A DNA stretch of 26,493 nt from a bacterium UBP8_UBA6595 (GCA_002433595.1 DJIL01000036.1:1-26493), one strand, 5' to 3'. Positions 6,567 through 15,194 are shown, counted from the first letter of the stretch. A program made the numbers and translations. The notes: generated by a model not told the origin, from the sequence alone.

Positions 6567-7495
6567 ATATTATATTCTTAATGGATCCGTTAACCACCTG
6601 TGTGCCCGAAAAAGACACCAGCTTGGGGCTTATGCTTAGTGCTCAAGCCGCCGGTCATCGTATTTATTACTGGGCACCCGAGCATGTGGGTTATGGACAA
6701 TCGACACTCTCTGTTATTGAACTATCGGTTCAGTCTAATTCAGAAAATCCCTTTTGTACACAAACGCCTATTGAATTACCCCTATCGCACTGTGATGTCA
6801 TCTGGATTCGATTAAACCCTCCATTTGACCACCGCTACTTACAACTTACCTGGCTATTGGATCAGCTGCCCAAGCATATTCGCATTATTAATAGCACGCA
6901 TGGGTTACGTACAGTAAATGAGAAACTATGGACATTGCAATTTTCAGACCATATACCCGATACCCAAGTCACCTCTCAGATGCGCGATTATTTAACATTT
7001 TTAGATACTCATAAAACCGTTATTATAAAACCAACTGATCATTTTGGAGGGCATGGCATTTTTAAACTGCACCATACCGATACCAATCGATCGGTTGCTT
7101 TTGAATTACTAAGTCACGGTGAAACGCAACCCGTCATTGTTCAGGCTATGGTCCCAGAAGCGCGTTATGGTGATAAACGTATATTACTCCTGAATGGCAC
7201 TCCCCTTGGCGCCGTGATGCGTCGCCAAACTGGCAATGATCATCGGCATAATTTAGCCGCTGGGGGCTGTGCCGAGCCCACCGAAATTACCGCCAGTGAT
7301 CGTGCGATCATTCACACAGTAGCGCCTGCCTTAATCGCATTAGACCTCCCCTTTGTGGGATTGGATGTCTTGGGCGATCGTCTCATTGAAGTGAATGTGA
7401 CGTCCCCCACATGTTTACGAGAATTATCCGCATTTAATGGCCGGGACATGGGCCTTGATATTATTGAATGGCTGACTCAGTCACTCGACACCTAG
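6563..7495 (+). CDS. gshB: Glutathione synthase
   Basis: A 310-residue protein with the prokaryotic GshB layout: an N-terminal Rossmann-like domain (MNIIFLMDPLTT, then DTSLGLMLSAQAAGHRIYYW) and an ATP-grasp domain. Recognisable ATP-grasp parts are VIIKPTDHFGGHGIFKL (the nucleotide-binding lysine and glycine loop), VIVQAMVPEA, GDKRILLLNGTPLGAVMRR, AAGGCAEPTE and the metal site LIEVNVTSPTCLREL. It joins glycine to gamma-glutamylcysteine to give glutathione. It overlaps gshA by four bases. Its stop at 7495 lies only three bases from the end of a convergent gene, so no intrinsic terminator fits between them. Confidence 0.95.
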   Translation: MNIIFLMDPLTTCVPEKDTSLGLMLSAQAAGHRIYYWAPEHVGYGQSTLSVIELSVQSNSENPFCTQTPIELPLSHCDVIWIRLNPPFDHRYLQLTWLLDQLPKHIRIINSTHGLRTVNEKLWTLQFSDHIPDTQVTSQMRDYLTFLDTHKTVIIKPTDHFGGHGIFKLHHTDTNRSVAFELLSHGETQPVIVQAMVPEARYGDKRILLLNGTPLGAVMRRQTGNDHRHNLAAGGCAEPTEITASDRAIIHTVAPALIALDLPFVGLDVLGDRLIEVNVTSPTCLRELSAFNGRDMGLDIIEWLTQSLDT

Positions 7496-7498
7496 TGC

Positions 7499-7807
7499 TT
7501 ACAACTCGTCGCGACCTGTCTGTGCTCCCTGGCAGGAAACAAACTCCAACAACTTCATAATCTCCCCAATAGTTCTCAACTGCTGAAAGCGTTCATTGTG
7601 AATAACACGCAACATGTGTTGCATCGCCTGAATGGCATCGGGTTTTGATTCTGATTCATTTAAAACAGCTTGAACCAACCCTATCTTAGCATCAAATTTT
7701 GGCTCTGATTCAATGTCATGAATCAATCGAATTAAGCGAACATCTAAGCTCATTTTAACATTTATTTGCTCTTTTTCTTGTGTCATACTGGATGGATACC
7801 CCCTCAT
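7499..7807 (-). CDS. Small helical protein of unknown function
   Basis: A protein of 102 residues (start ATG 7807) or 95 residues (ATG 7786). I do not recognise it. After residue 8 it reads as continuous amphipathic helices rich in Glu, Gln, Ile and Leu (SLDVRLIRLIHDIESEPK; QAMQHMLRVIHNERFQQL), with no signal peptide, membrane segment or metal motif and one Cys near the C-terminus. A TATAAT box (7813-7818) lies five bases before ATG 7807, fitting a leaderless start there. The GAGGGGG just inside would be 12 bases from ATG 7786, too far for a normal ribosome site. It lies downstream of the phosphohexomutase gene and ends head-to-head with gshB. Confidence 0.6.
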   Translation of the reverse strand: MRGYPSSMTQEKEQINVKMSLDVRLIRLIHDIESEPKFDAKIGLVQAVLNESESKPDAIQAMQHMLRVIHNERFQQLRTIGEIMKLLEFVSCQGAQTGRDEL

Positions 7808-7812
7808 AAATA

Positions 7813-7818
7813 ATTATA
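7813..7818 (-). promoter_or_regulatory. TATAAT -10 box for the small unknown gene
   Basis: A perfect TATAAT on the minus strand in the 28-base gap after the phosphohexomutase gene, five bases before ATG 7807. No -35 is obvious. Confidence 0.4.
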
Positions 7819-7835
7819 AACATATAAAACTGGCT

Positions 7836-9254
7836 TTACTGCTGCAACGCAGGCACAATCGCTTGCAGCCACTGCGATACTTGATTGGCTGTGTGCCCCT
7901 CACTGTACACTCGAACCACGGGCTCCGTTCCCGAACATCGCCATAGCACCCACCCATTGTCTAAACTAACTTTAATGCCATCGACACGATTCACCGCGCC
8001 ATGCTTCCCCAAGACTGATAAAACATGGGTTAAATTGTCTCCAGATGCAATGCGTTGTTTCTGATCATCGGATACTGTTATTGCCGTTTCACGAAAGAAA
8101 AAAGATCCATATCGACTCAATGTATCCCGATGCTGCGCCACGGACTGCCCCGTGTTGCCTACAATTACAGCCATTAGAACTGCTGGTAAAAACCCGCATT
8201 TTTCATAAGTATGCCACGAGGCGGATACTCCCCCTGATGACTCAACGGCAAACACAGTGCCTGCTTGCTCACACTCAAAAACGGGAGAAAAATGTTTAAA
8301 TCCAACCGCAGTTTCATAGTACGCGCATCCATGGTATTGGCAAAATGCTTGAACGAGTCCGGATGAAGCGACTGTAGTAGCCACCCCAGCTAGCCCATGC
8401 CCATGGTTCACCCAATACTGCGCAATAATTATGCATATTTGCTCCGGTGAACAGGCAACTCCATCAGCATCCACTATCGCAAACCGGTCCGCATCCGGGT
8501 CATGCGCAACCCCAAATATAGCGCCCGCCGCGCGCACTGTGTCCCCTACAGTGGCCAATACTGACTCGGATACCGGGTTGGGATCAAGCCCTCCAAAATC
8601 TGACCGTGGTTCGGCATGGCAATGAATAATATCTAGCCCAAGCGCAGCTCCCAATGCCCGCCATGTTTGTGCCGAAGTACCATGGCGATGATCCACCACA
8701 ATCGGCCCGGCAATTTTGGGTCGCCCAAAACGATCGTTAATTGCGGACACCAACCGGTGAGCAAACGCCTCCACAAACGATACCGTTTGCCCATCTACGG
8801 GAAGTACGGGCGCTTGGCTTGGCGCCGTATTGGCTATGGTTTGAATATCAGTGGTCAGTGCAGCCGGGGCGGGGGCTCCATTGGCAACGTTAATTTTTAA
8901 CCCATTGTACTGAGGTGGATTATGCGATGCCGTTAGCATAATCCCAAGCCCAGCGCCCTGCGCCCGAATTGTATCAGACACCACCGGCGTTGGGACGGGT
9001 TGATCGGACACCTGAACGCGCAGTCCCGCCTGAATTAATCGAGTGGCAACTTGCATAGCATACCCGGTTTTTCCAGAATTTCCCGTTCGGCAATCGTATC
9101 CAACAATTACATGCTTGGGCCATGCTTTTTTGCGTATTATTTGTACAACAGCATACACAATTGCGTCTACATGCGCTGTAGTAAACGTGTCACCAATAAT
9201 GCCCCGATGCCCCGATGTGCCAAATTGAACATGAACTTTTGTACAATCACTCAT
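7836..9254 (-). CDS. Phosphoglucomutase/phosphomannomutase family phosphohexomutase
   Basis: A 472-residue alpha-D-phosphohexomutase with all four domain signatures in order. FGTSGHRG is at 11-18. The phosphoserine loop TASHNPPQYNG has catalytic S110. The metal loop DPDADR has D252, D254 and D256. The sugar-binding loop is ESSGG, and the C-terminal phosphate-binding loop is RCSGTEPVVRVYSEG. It interconverts hexose 1- and 6-phosphates for envelope polysaccharide precursors or glycogen. The ESSGG loop resembles phosphoglucomutases more than the GEMSG/GEQSGH type, but specificity cannot be settled by eye. The start is ATG 9254 (MSDCTKVHVQF), exactly seven bases after a -10 box with a -35 17 bases further up. 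An earlier in-frame ATG at 9290 would lie upstream of the predicted transcript start. Confidence 0.92.
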   Translation of the reverse strand: MSDCTKVHVQFGTSGHRGIIGDTFTTAHVDAIVYAVVQIIRKKAWPKHVIVGYDCRTGNSGKTGYAMQVATRLIQAGLRVQVSDQPVPTPVVSDTIRAQGAGLGIMLTASHNPPQYNGLKINVANGAPAPAALTTDIQTIANTAPSQAPVLPVDGQTVSFVEAFAHRLVSAINDRFGRPKIAGPIVVDHRHGTSAQTWRALGAALGLDIIHCHAEPRSDFGGLDPNPVSESVLATVGDTVRAAGAIFGVAHDPDADRFAIVDADGVACSPEQICIIIAQYWVNHGHGLAGVATTVASSGLVQAFCQYHGCAYYETAVGFKHFSPVFECEQAGTVFAVESSGGVSASWHTYEKCGFLPAVLMAVIVGNTGQSVAQHRDTLSRYGSFFFRETAITVSDDQKQRIASGDNLTHVLSVLGKHGAVNRVDGIKVSLDNGWVLWRCSGTEPVVRVYSEGHTANQVSQWLQAIVPALQQ

Positions 9255-9261
9255 ATTCGCT

Positions 9262-9290
9262 ATAATGCCACAGGCTTTGTGTTTTCTCAA
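9262..9290 (-). promoter_or_regulatory. Leaderless promoter of the phosphohexomutase gene
   Basis: On the minus strand TTGAGA (9285-9290), 17 bases, then CATTAT (9262-9267), then seven bases to ATG 9254. The spacing predicts transcription starting at the start codon. No Shine-Dalgarno sequence is present. Confidence 0.5.
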
Positions 9291-9352
9291 CCACTACTTA
9301 TCTTATCAATGCATTAAACCCACTATTGTAATCAACTGTTGTGATCCGTTTT

Positions 9353-10210
9353 TTAAGTTTGCATTGGATAAAATTCAAGCGCCGCACTATTAATGCAAAA
9401 GCGCCGCCCGTTATTGGGGCCATCGGGAAATACATGGCCCAAATGAATGGACGACTTGGGCGCACGGACCTCTGTGCGACAATGCCCTAACGCATAGTCC
9501 TCAACCTCAACCATGGGCACCAGCGATGCCGTAAAACTAGGCCAACCCGTCCCAGAGTCGTATTTATCTTGACTATGAAACAGCGGCTCCCCAGACACAC
9601 AGTCCACATACACACCCGTCGCCTTGTGATCCCAATAGGCATTGTCAAAAGGCGGCTCCGTACCCCCCTGAATGACGTGACGCTGGATGTTTGTTATTGA
9701 TGTGTCCCGCTGCTGCTGAATACCCCATGCACGGCCAGACCCCTGATAATACTGTGCATAAGCCTCTGGGTAATTAGCGGCATACCCTTGATGCGGTGGC
9801 TCAGCCACTGTCATTGGCATAGCCGGACGAATCTGTGTAACACATGGCGTTTGCATACGCTGTGCATACTGAGTAACAGCAAACTCTGCATACGAACGCT
9901 GCTGCGAATCATAATAGAATAGTGTCGAGGCATACTGCGGGCCTCGATCCGAAAATTGCCCCTCTAAATCGGACGGGTCGTGATGGTTTAAAAAAATATT
10001 AACCAGTACCGCATATGAAATTTGTGTCGAATCGTACTGGATATGCACCACCTCCACATAGCCACTGTGGCCCGTACACACATCGGCATACGTTGGGTTT
10101 GGGGATGTCCCCCCCATGTAGCCAACCGTACACTCAATAACCCCATAAATTAAAAATGGGGATTCCATACACCAAAAACAACCACCCCCAAATGTTGCGG
10201 TTTGGATCAA
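9353..10210 (-). CDS. msrAB: Bifunctional methionine sulfoxide reductase MsrA-MsrB
   Basis: A 285-residue fusion. The N-terminal MsrA domain has the GGGCFWCMES motif (catalytic C11), then GYMGGTSPNPTY, HHDPSD and QFSDRGPQYAS. The C-terminal MsrB domain has SGEPLFHSQDKYDSGTGWPSF, HLGHVFPDGP and RRFCINSAALEF (catalytic C272). The MsrB zinc CxxC pairs are missing (VDCVSGEP), as in the non-zinc MsrB class. Together the domains reduce the S and R epimers of methionine sulfoxide. No signal peptide is visible, so probably cytoplasmic. The start is uncertain: TTG 10210, four bases after the upstream stop, gives a typical MsrA N-terminus. ATG 10252 would add 14 unusual residues and overlap the neighbour by 38 bases. 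It is the last gene of the cytochrome c operon. Confidence 0.93.
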   Translation of the reverse strand: MIQTATFGGGCFWCMESPFLIYGVIECTVGYMGGTSPNPTYADVCTGHSGYVEVVHIQYDSTQISYAVLVNIFLNHHDPSDLEGQFSDRGPQYASTLFYYDSQQRSYAEFAVTQYAQRMQTPCVTQIRPAMPMTVAEPPHQGYAANYPEAYAQYYQGSGRAWGIQQQRDTSITNIQRHVIQGGTEPPFDNAYWDHKATGVYVDCVSGEPLFHSQDKYDSGTGWPSFTASLVPMVEVEDYALGHCRTEVRAPKSSIHLGHVFPDGPNNGRRFCINSAALEFYPMQT

Positions 10211-10214
10211 CGAA

Positions 10215-10739
10215 TTATCCAAAAAACCGCAACAAGGCGTATACCAAAACACCGGTTACAGACACATAAAACCACAGTGGCCACGTCCATCGCGCCAAGC
10301 GTTTATGGTATGCAATTTGATCGGTTAGAGATAAGTAAACTGTAATTAAGATGCATGGCAACGCAACCACCGATAAAACAATATGGGAAATTAAAATAAA
10401 AAAATACACAGGTCGAATCCATCCATAGCCCAAAAAAGGCGTATCCCCATGCACCGCATGATATACACAATAACTAACTAAAAATAATGATGACATTAGA
10501 CAAGCACCCAGCATCCAAAATCGATGGCAGCGAATGCGTTTTTTCAAAATCGCGGCTAAGCCCAAGCACAAGCATAGCGTTGCCGCGCCATTCAATAGCG
10601 CATTCACCAATGGCAACAACTGAATCAGCGGATGATTGCCTGAAATTGAAAAAACATTACCATAAATCAATACAAACAATCCAATTATGGCAAGGGCACT
10701 AAACCCAAGTAAACCCATAATAACTGTTTTGTTTTTCAT
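10215..10739 (-). CDS. DUF420 / CtaM-like membrane protein
   Basis: A 174-residue integral membrane protein with five hydrophobic segments (about 7-25, 38-65, 74-95, 105-130 and 150-172). The order and features match the DUF420 family: LPLVNALLNGAATLCLCLG, then a helix with CVYHAVHGDTPF, then PVYFFILISHIVLSVVALP and a HKRLARWTWPLWFYVSVTGVLVY tail. Gram-positive members (YozB/CtaM) are needed for maturation of haem-A cytochrome oxidase. Conserved histidines in the second half suggest haem or metal contact. It starts nine bases after ccsA ends. Its place between cytochrome c biogenesis and msrAB supports a role in respiratory haem protein assembly. No oxidase gene lies in the window. Confidence 0.82.
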   Translation of the reverse strand: MKNKTVIMGLLGFSALAIIGLFVLIYGNVFSISGNHPLIQLLPLVNALLNGAATLCLCLGLAAILKKRIRCHRFWMLGACLMSSLFLVSYCVYHAVHGDTPFLGYGWIRPVYFFILISHIVLSVVALPCILITVYLSLTDQIAYHKRLARWTWPLWFYVSVTGVLVYALLRFFG

Positions 10740-10748
10740 ATCTTTAGT

Positions 10749-12335
10749 TTACTTCAAAAACCGCTTAGGCAAAAGTCCCAAGTACATAAAAAACCCATTG
10801 ACCAAATAAAACCCAATCAGCCACCCCATAGATTTATTCATAAAGCCATAGGCATGCAAGCCAATCCCCAACATGTTCACCCCGAACCATGAAAACGCAA
10901 CAACACTATTCCCAGCAATGGCAAGTACCATCAATCCGCGATTTTTAATCCAGCCGGCTAACCGTGCATGCAAAATAATAGCCCCCCACAACACCACCAA
11001 TAACGCCCCATTTTCTTTAGGGTCCCACCCCCAAAACCGCCCCCAACTTTGATCCGCCCAAATACCCCCTAGAATCGTTCCAACACTGCTCAGTGATAAC
11101 CCAACCATAACAATAATTAAAGTTAATCGAACTAAATCAGCGGATTGCTTCTCAAAGGAATGATCCACCAACCGGCGGACCACATAATACATACCCAAAA
11201 ATCCGGCCAATAGCATCGCACTATACCCCAAAGTCATGATGACAACATGCGTACTTAACCAAAAATTAGTATCCAAAACGGCTTGCAGCATTTCCAAAGT
11301 GTCTCCCTGAATTGATAGATGATGCGCAATAATTAATGTTAAAAAGTTAATAACCAAAGAAAAAAACAGCACGATAGAGCGGTTTGCCGAAGACTGAATA
11401 CGCGGCCCAATACTTAACGCCAAGGCTAGAACACCCCATCCAACAAATACAGCCGATGAGTATAAATTAGTGACCGGCGGTCGATTTTCAATCACCATTC
11501 GGCACAGGAGCCCCACACTGTGAAGCCCGAACGCCCAGGCTGTTGTTACAAAAATACCCTGAGCCATCCACCCAATCCGGTAACTCCCCAGTATCATAAT
11601 CATAACCAAGCTGTACCAAACCAACGCCTGATAAAATACCATAGACCGATTAAGAACCGATTCTAGCGTCACCCGAGATACCAGAGACGCGCGATGTGCG
11701 TGTGCAATTCGGGTCACACCGTCCCCATCCGACGCGCGATATGCTGGCACTAATTCAGCCACACCCTCCGCAACTGAGAAATAGGCTAGGCGATCCCGCA
11801 ACGCTGTTGCAATCTCAGGCGATAACTGAGTGCCTGTCTCCAACTGCAGTGTGTTTTTTAACCGAATATACAACTGCATTTGATCATCCAATCGAATGAC
11901 GGCTTGCTGAAAGGCATCCCGAAGGGGCACCTCTATGCTTCGAAACTGTTCAGCCAATTCAATCAACCGTTGGTAGTACGGTTCAATACGCTGAAACGAC
12001 ATTCGATGCTTTGAGGCATTGGGTAATCCCAAAAAACTATGTAGCTGACTGTGATACACCACAAAATGGGGCAAGGTGTCTGCTGTTTGAGCATCCGCCA
12101 TTACCGTCATGAGCCAGGGCATGGCTTCTTGATCCCCCAGTGATTGCTTACCATGAATAAACAACAAGGCGTTGCGTGCTACGGTATCCATGGGTTGCAC
12201 ACGCCCATTGGCTTGCACAGGTATCCGGCTAACCGAGCCCCAATCTATATCAAGATGATCGGGGACACTCCCTGAAAAGCGTACCAATACGGCTACCAGA
12301 ACCAGCACCCATGCCCAGCGTAACCACCGCCTCAT
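10749..12335 (-). CDS. ccsA: Cytochrome c biogenesis protein CcsA/ResC with N-terminal extension
   Basis: A 528-residue membrane protein. Residues 1-22 hold the first membrane helix. About 24-235 form a large non-cytoplasmic domain starting SRIPVQANGRVQPMDTVARN, a segment seen in long CcsA proteins of some phyla. The rest is the multi-helix haem-handling core. The WWD haem-binding motif (WADQSWGRFWGWDPKENG) spans 426-443, flanked by likely haem-ligand histidines H363 (LSTHVV) and H494 (GIGLHAYG). With ResB it carries haem across the membrane and attaches it to CXXCH apocytochromes (system II). The start is ATG 12335, overlapping the resB stop in a classic ATGA. Upstream in-frame starts (12368, 12416) would run deep into resB. 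Confidence 0.92.
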   Translation of the reverse strand: MRRWLRWAWVLVLVAVLVRFSGSVPDHLDIDWGSVSRIPVQANGRVQPMDTVARNALLFIHGKQSLGDQEAMPWLMTVMADAQTADTLPHFVVYHSQLHSFLGLPNASKHRMSFQRIEPYYQRLIELAEQFRSIEVPLRDAFQQAVIRLDDQMQLYIRLKNTLQLETGTQLSPEIATALRDRLAYFSVAEGVAELVPAYRASDGDGVTRIAHAHRASLVSRVTLESVLNRSMVFYQALVWYSLVMIMILGSYRIGWMAQGIFVTTAWAFGLHSVGLLCRMVIENRPPVTNLYSSAVFVGWGVLALALSIGPRIQSSANRSIVLFFSLVINFLTLIIAHHLSIQGDTLEMLQAVLDTNFWLSTHVVIMTLGYSAMLLAGFLGMYYVVRRLVDHSFEKQSADLVRLTLIIVMVGLSLSSVGTILGGIWADQSWGRFWGWDPKENGALLVVLWGAIILHARLAGWIKNRGLMVLAIAGNSVVAFSWFGVNMLGIGLHAYGFMNKSMGWLIGFYLVNGFFMYLGLLPKRFLK

Positions 12336-13432
12336 CGCAATCGCCGGATCATGACTATCATATGCCATACCAAACCAACGCCCAAAACTAAACAAGAAAA
12401 ATAGGGAGACCACCATACCGGGTTTTTCACCAATTGCAAAATTGATACCGTATCTGCGTCATCAAAGGATGCTTGAAAATAGGTGGTCCCCCGGTACCGC
12501 AACGGATGGTTCATATAAATATGAAATGGCTGCCGAACCGATTCATCAGTCACAACAACATCGGATGAAAAATAACTAGGAATAGACGTGCCTGTGTGCT
12601 GACGATGGGTAAATGTCATCAATGTCACTGAATAGGGATAATAATAACGGGTTGGGCGCACCGAAATGGTAGCACTATCCGCCACCCATTGGGGGTGATT
12701 CAGCCAAGAAGAGAGCAGGAATCGCCCCATATCTGTTCCGTCCTGATTGTGGATCCGTACCCATACCGCCATATGATTGCGGGCTTCAGGGCGACGATCC
12801 ACCGGCCGAGGCTCCACCGAAAAATACCGACCCGCTCCTTGTGCCGATTGCCAGCGGTTAGGGTCATCCAATAATCGCAAAATACCATTGGCTAACCGCT
12901 CTTCAATTGTGATGATTAACGGGCCCATGGTTATTGAATCTGATACGCGGACATCGGCCATATCAATTTGAAAAACGTGGACGCTGTCGCCTTGCTCCTG
13001 CATAACTACCAATTCAGTATCGTGCATCGATTCGGAATACCATTTGGTATCGCCTTCGCGAATAATCATTTGACTTTCTTGAGTTACAAATCCACTCATC
13101 GCCCCCCCAATTAGCAATACCAGTAGGCTACTATGTATCAGCCATATGCCCATTTTTTTCATTGACCATTGAAACCGCTTGCTGTGGGCAAAAATCAAAT
13201 TAACCCCCAACAAAAGCCCAATACTCAAGCCCCCAGGAAATACTGGCCAGCCCCGCCAATACACCAACCAGGACTTGAAATATACTTTTACCGTATAATA
13301 AATGCCCAAGTTGACCTGATCCAGTGTACCTATTAGCACCAGAAAAAAGCCCAAGACTAAGCCCACTACTGTGACCCGCAATCCCGACAACTCATTAAAA
13401 ATAGTCACTGCCATCTGTTTAAATCGACGCAT
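12332..13432 (-). CDS. resB: Cytochrome c biogenesis protein ResB (Ccs1)
   Basis: A 366-residue protein with the ResB topology: three N-terminal membrane helices (about 19-36, 68-82, 95-112), a long periplasmic domain (about 113-335) and a C-terminal helix (about 340-362). Family marks include ELSGLRVTVVGLVLGFFLV, LIGTLDQV, the helix GIWLIHSSLLVLLIGG with H100 and LVWHMIV with H357. The two histidines are candidates for the haem ligands of this partner of CcsA. A G7 tract lies in the third helix coding region. The start codon overlaps the stop of the upstream lipoprotein gene (TAATG), and the stop overlaps ccsA (ATGA), so the three genes are translationally coupled. Confidence 0.92.
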   Translation of the reverse strand: MRRFKQMAVTIFNELSGLRVTVVGLVLGFFLVLIGTLDQVNLGIYYTVKVYFKSWLVYWRGWPVFPGGLSIGLLLGVNLIFAHSKRFQWSMKKMGIWLIHSSLLVLLIGGAMSGFVTQESQMIIREGDTKWYSESMHDTELVVMQEQGDSVHVFQIDMADVRVSDSITMGPLIITIEERLANGILRLLDDPNRWQSAQGAGRYFSVEPRPVDRRPEARNHMAVWVRIHNQDGTDMGRFLLSSWLNHPQWVADSATISVRPTRYYYPYSVTLMTFTHRQHTGTSIPSYFSSDVVVTDESVRQPFHIYMNHPLRYRGTTYFQASFDDADTVSILQLVKNPVWWSPYFSCLVLGVGLVWHMIVMIRRLR

Positions 13433-13986
13433 TATTGCTCAACCCCTAGCTGCAGTTCCGCTAAAAACGACGGCCAAACCGCCGCCATTGCTGTGAGATC
13501 TGAGCCCGTTAACTTAATAAACCATTGCTCGGATTGAACCGACTGCTGAGCAACCATCATGTGCGAATCTCCCGCACTCAATACCAGTGTATCGTATTGG
13601 CTATTTCCATACGTTTTAGATACCATTTTAGCTGTTTTAACCGGGGGTAACCCCAATTGGCGCCGCCATCGATTAACATTGGTCCCAACGGTACCGCTAT
13701 TTCCTGATAATTGTGTCACTGTTAATACCATGTCGCCACGCACCAACCGCACCCGCGTCCAGGTATCCGTCGTTGTCTCCCGCTTCCATTCGGGCATATC
13801 GGGCCAATAAAACCCCCATACCAATCGTTTGTATGCTGGGTAATCGGGCCCGGCACTCGGGTGACCAATCGCCCGGTTAACGTGTACTCGATGCGACGGT
13901 ATATCATAGTGACGCACAACGGGTTGACACCCCCCTATCCCCACACAAATCAGGACCACCATCAGGCAATATAGTCGCATTGTCAT
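13432..13986 (-). CDS. Conserved lipoprotein linked to ResB/CcsA
   Basis: A 184-residue protein. The N-terminus is a lipoprotein signal with lipobox GIGGC, so the mature protein is probably anchored at the periplasmic side. The mature region has WGFYWPDMPEWKRE, then VRLVRGDMVLTVTQL, then a striking GTNVNRWRRQLGLPPV. I recall this NVNRWR.QLGL pattern in small lipoproteins next to cytochrome c maturation genes in Planctomycetes and Verrucomicrobia, but no function is known to me. No CXXCH haem motif or thioredoxin motif is present. The start ATG 13986 overlaps the leuB stop (ATGA). The context suggests a periplasmic accessory factor for haem delivery or apocytochrome handling; that is inference. 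Confidence 0.8.
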   Translation of the reverse strand: MTMRLYCLMVVLICVGIGGCQPVVRHYDIPSHRVHVNRAIGHPSAGPDYPAYKRLVWGFYWPDMPEWKRETTTDTWTRVRLVRGDMVLTVTQLSGNSGTVGTNVNRWRRQLGLPPVKTAKMVSKTYGNSQYDTLVLSAGDSHMMVAQQSVQSEQWFIKLTGSDLTAMAAVWPSFLAELQLGVEQ

Positions 13987-15077
13987 GACAGGTGTTTGAG
14001 CACGGTATCGCCAACCGCTACGGTAGACATACCCATTTTCCCCGCCTGCATACTCAGCATTTGGGGGGTTGTTTTTGCAATTGCCTGATCCACCTGAATG
14101 GCTGCCTCTGAGTGTCCCAAGTGATCCAGCATCAGACCCACAGCCCCAATAGCCGCTAGCGGATTGATTTCATTTTTACCTGTAAATAAAGGCGCTGTAC
14201 CCCCGATGGGTTCAAACATTGACACGCCCTCGGGATTTAAATTGCCGCCGGGCGCAATACCCATACCCCCCTGTGTAGTAGCCGCTAAATCCGTAATAAT
14301 ATCCCCAAACATATTGGTAGTCACAATAACATCAAACCGCGCCGGGTCCTCAACCATATAAATGCATACGGCATCGACATGCACATAATCAACAATCACA
14401 TGGGGATACTGGCGTTTCATTTCAGATAAAACGCGGTCCCACAAATCAAACACATACGTCAACACATTGCTTTTCCCACATAACGTTAATTTGGCTCGGT
14501 ATCCCGCTGCCTGCTGTTCTTGTGTTAACCCTGACCATGGAGCCGTCGCATGCCGCCGAAGCGCATACTCAAACGCATACCGCAAGCAGCGTTCAACTTG
14601 GTCATATGTGTACACCATAGTTTGCTCCGCCACTTCTTGCTGAGTCCCCGCCTGAATTTGACGACCAACACCCGTATACAGTCCTCCCGTATTTTCCCGT
14701 ATAACCACATAATCCATCGCCTCACAATCGCGTAGCGGCGAGCGGACCCCTGGGTACAGTTTAACTGGCCGTAAATTAATATATTGATCAAGCGAAAACC
14801 GAAGCTTTAATAAAATATCACGTTCTAACAAACCCGGAGGGGCATCGGGGTGCCCAATGGCTCCCAACACAATGGCATCGTACTGGCGTAAGGCCTCAAT
14901 AGACTCATCGGTAAGCAATTCGCCCGTTCTAAAATAATGATCAGCCCCATAATTATACGCGGTTGTTTCAATCGTTAATTGATGCAATTTGGCCACACGG
15001 TCTAGTACACGCATCGCTTCACGGGTCACTTCTGGACCTGTTCCATCTCCAGGAATAACAGCTATTTTATACTTCAT
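13983..15077 (-). CDS. leuB: 3-isopropylmalate dehydrogenase (beta-decarboxylating dehydrogenase family)
   Basis: A 364-residue protein with the full fold of this family: KIAVIPGDGTGPEV (residues 4-17), YINLRPVKLYPGV, VVIRENTGGLYTGVG, CGKSNV, the metal/substrate segment TTNMFGDIITDLAA, GGMGIAPGGN, and the NAD-binding EPIGGTAPLFTGKNEINP. It oxidises and decarboxylates 3-isopropylmalate in leucine synthesis. Relatives act on isocitrate, homoisocitrate or tartrate, and the ENTGGLY loop does not decide specificity by eye. No leuA, leuC or leuD is nearby; the gene instead heads a cytochrome c biogenesis operon. The start is ATG 15077 (MKYKIAV). The in-frame GTG at 15098 would fall at the predicted promoter. 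Confidence 0.88.
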   Translation of the reverse strand: MKYKIAVIPGDGTGPEVTREAMRVLDRVAKLHQLTIETTAYNYGADHYFRTGELLTDESIEALRQYDAIVLGAIGHPDAPPGLLERDILLKLRFSLDQYINLRPVKLYPGVRSPLRDCEAMDYVVIRENTGGLYTGVGRQIQAGTQQEVAEQTMVYTYDQVERCLRYAFEYALRRHATAPWSGLTQEQQAAGYRAKLTLCGKSNVLTYVFDLWDRVLSEMKRQYPHVIVDYVHVDAVCIYMVEDPARFDVIVTTNMFGDIITDLAATTQGGMGIAPGGNLNPEGVSMFEPIGGTAPLFTGKNEINPLAAIGAVGLMLDHLGHSEAAIQVDQAIAKTTPQMLSMQAGKMGMSTVAVGDTVLKHLS

Positions 15078-15088
15078 TATTACTCTAA

Positions 15089-15097
15089 ATACTACCA
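15089..15097 (-). promoter_or_regulatory. Possible extended -10 for the leuB-cytochrome c operon
   Basis: Minus-strand TGGTAGTAT (4/6 in the hexamer plus the TGn extension) lies 11 bases before ATG 15077. No -35 or Shine-Dalgarno sequence is visible. This is weaker than the other promoters listed. Confidence 0.3.
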
Positions 15098-15194
15098 CGT
15101 TTAGATATGCCCGTATACACCATAAACAGAGTCGTTAGCTACTGCATACCCCCCTGACACACTCTATCTTAATACTAGCTAAGACACCCAAAAT

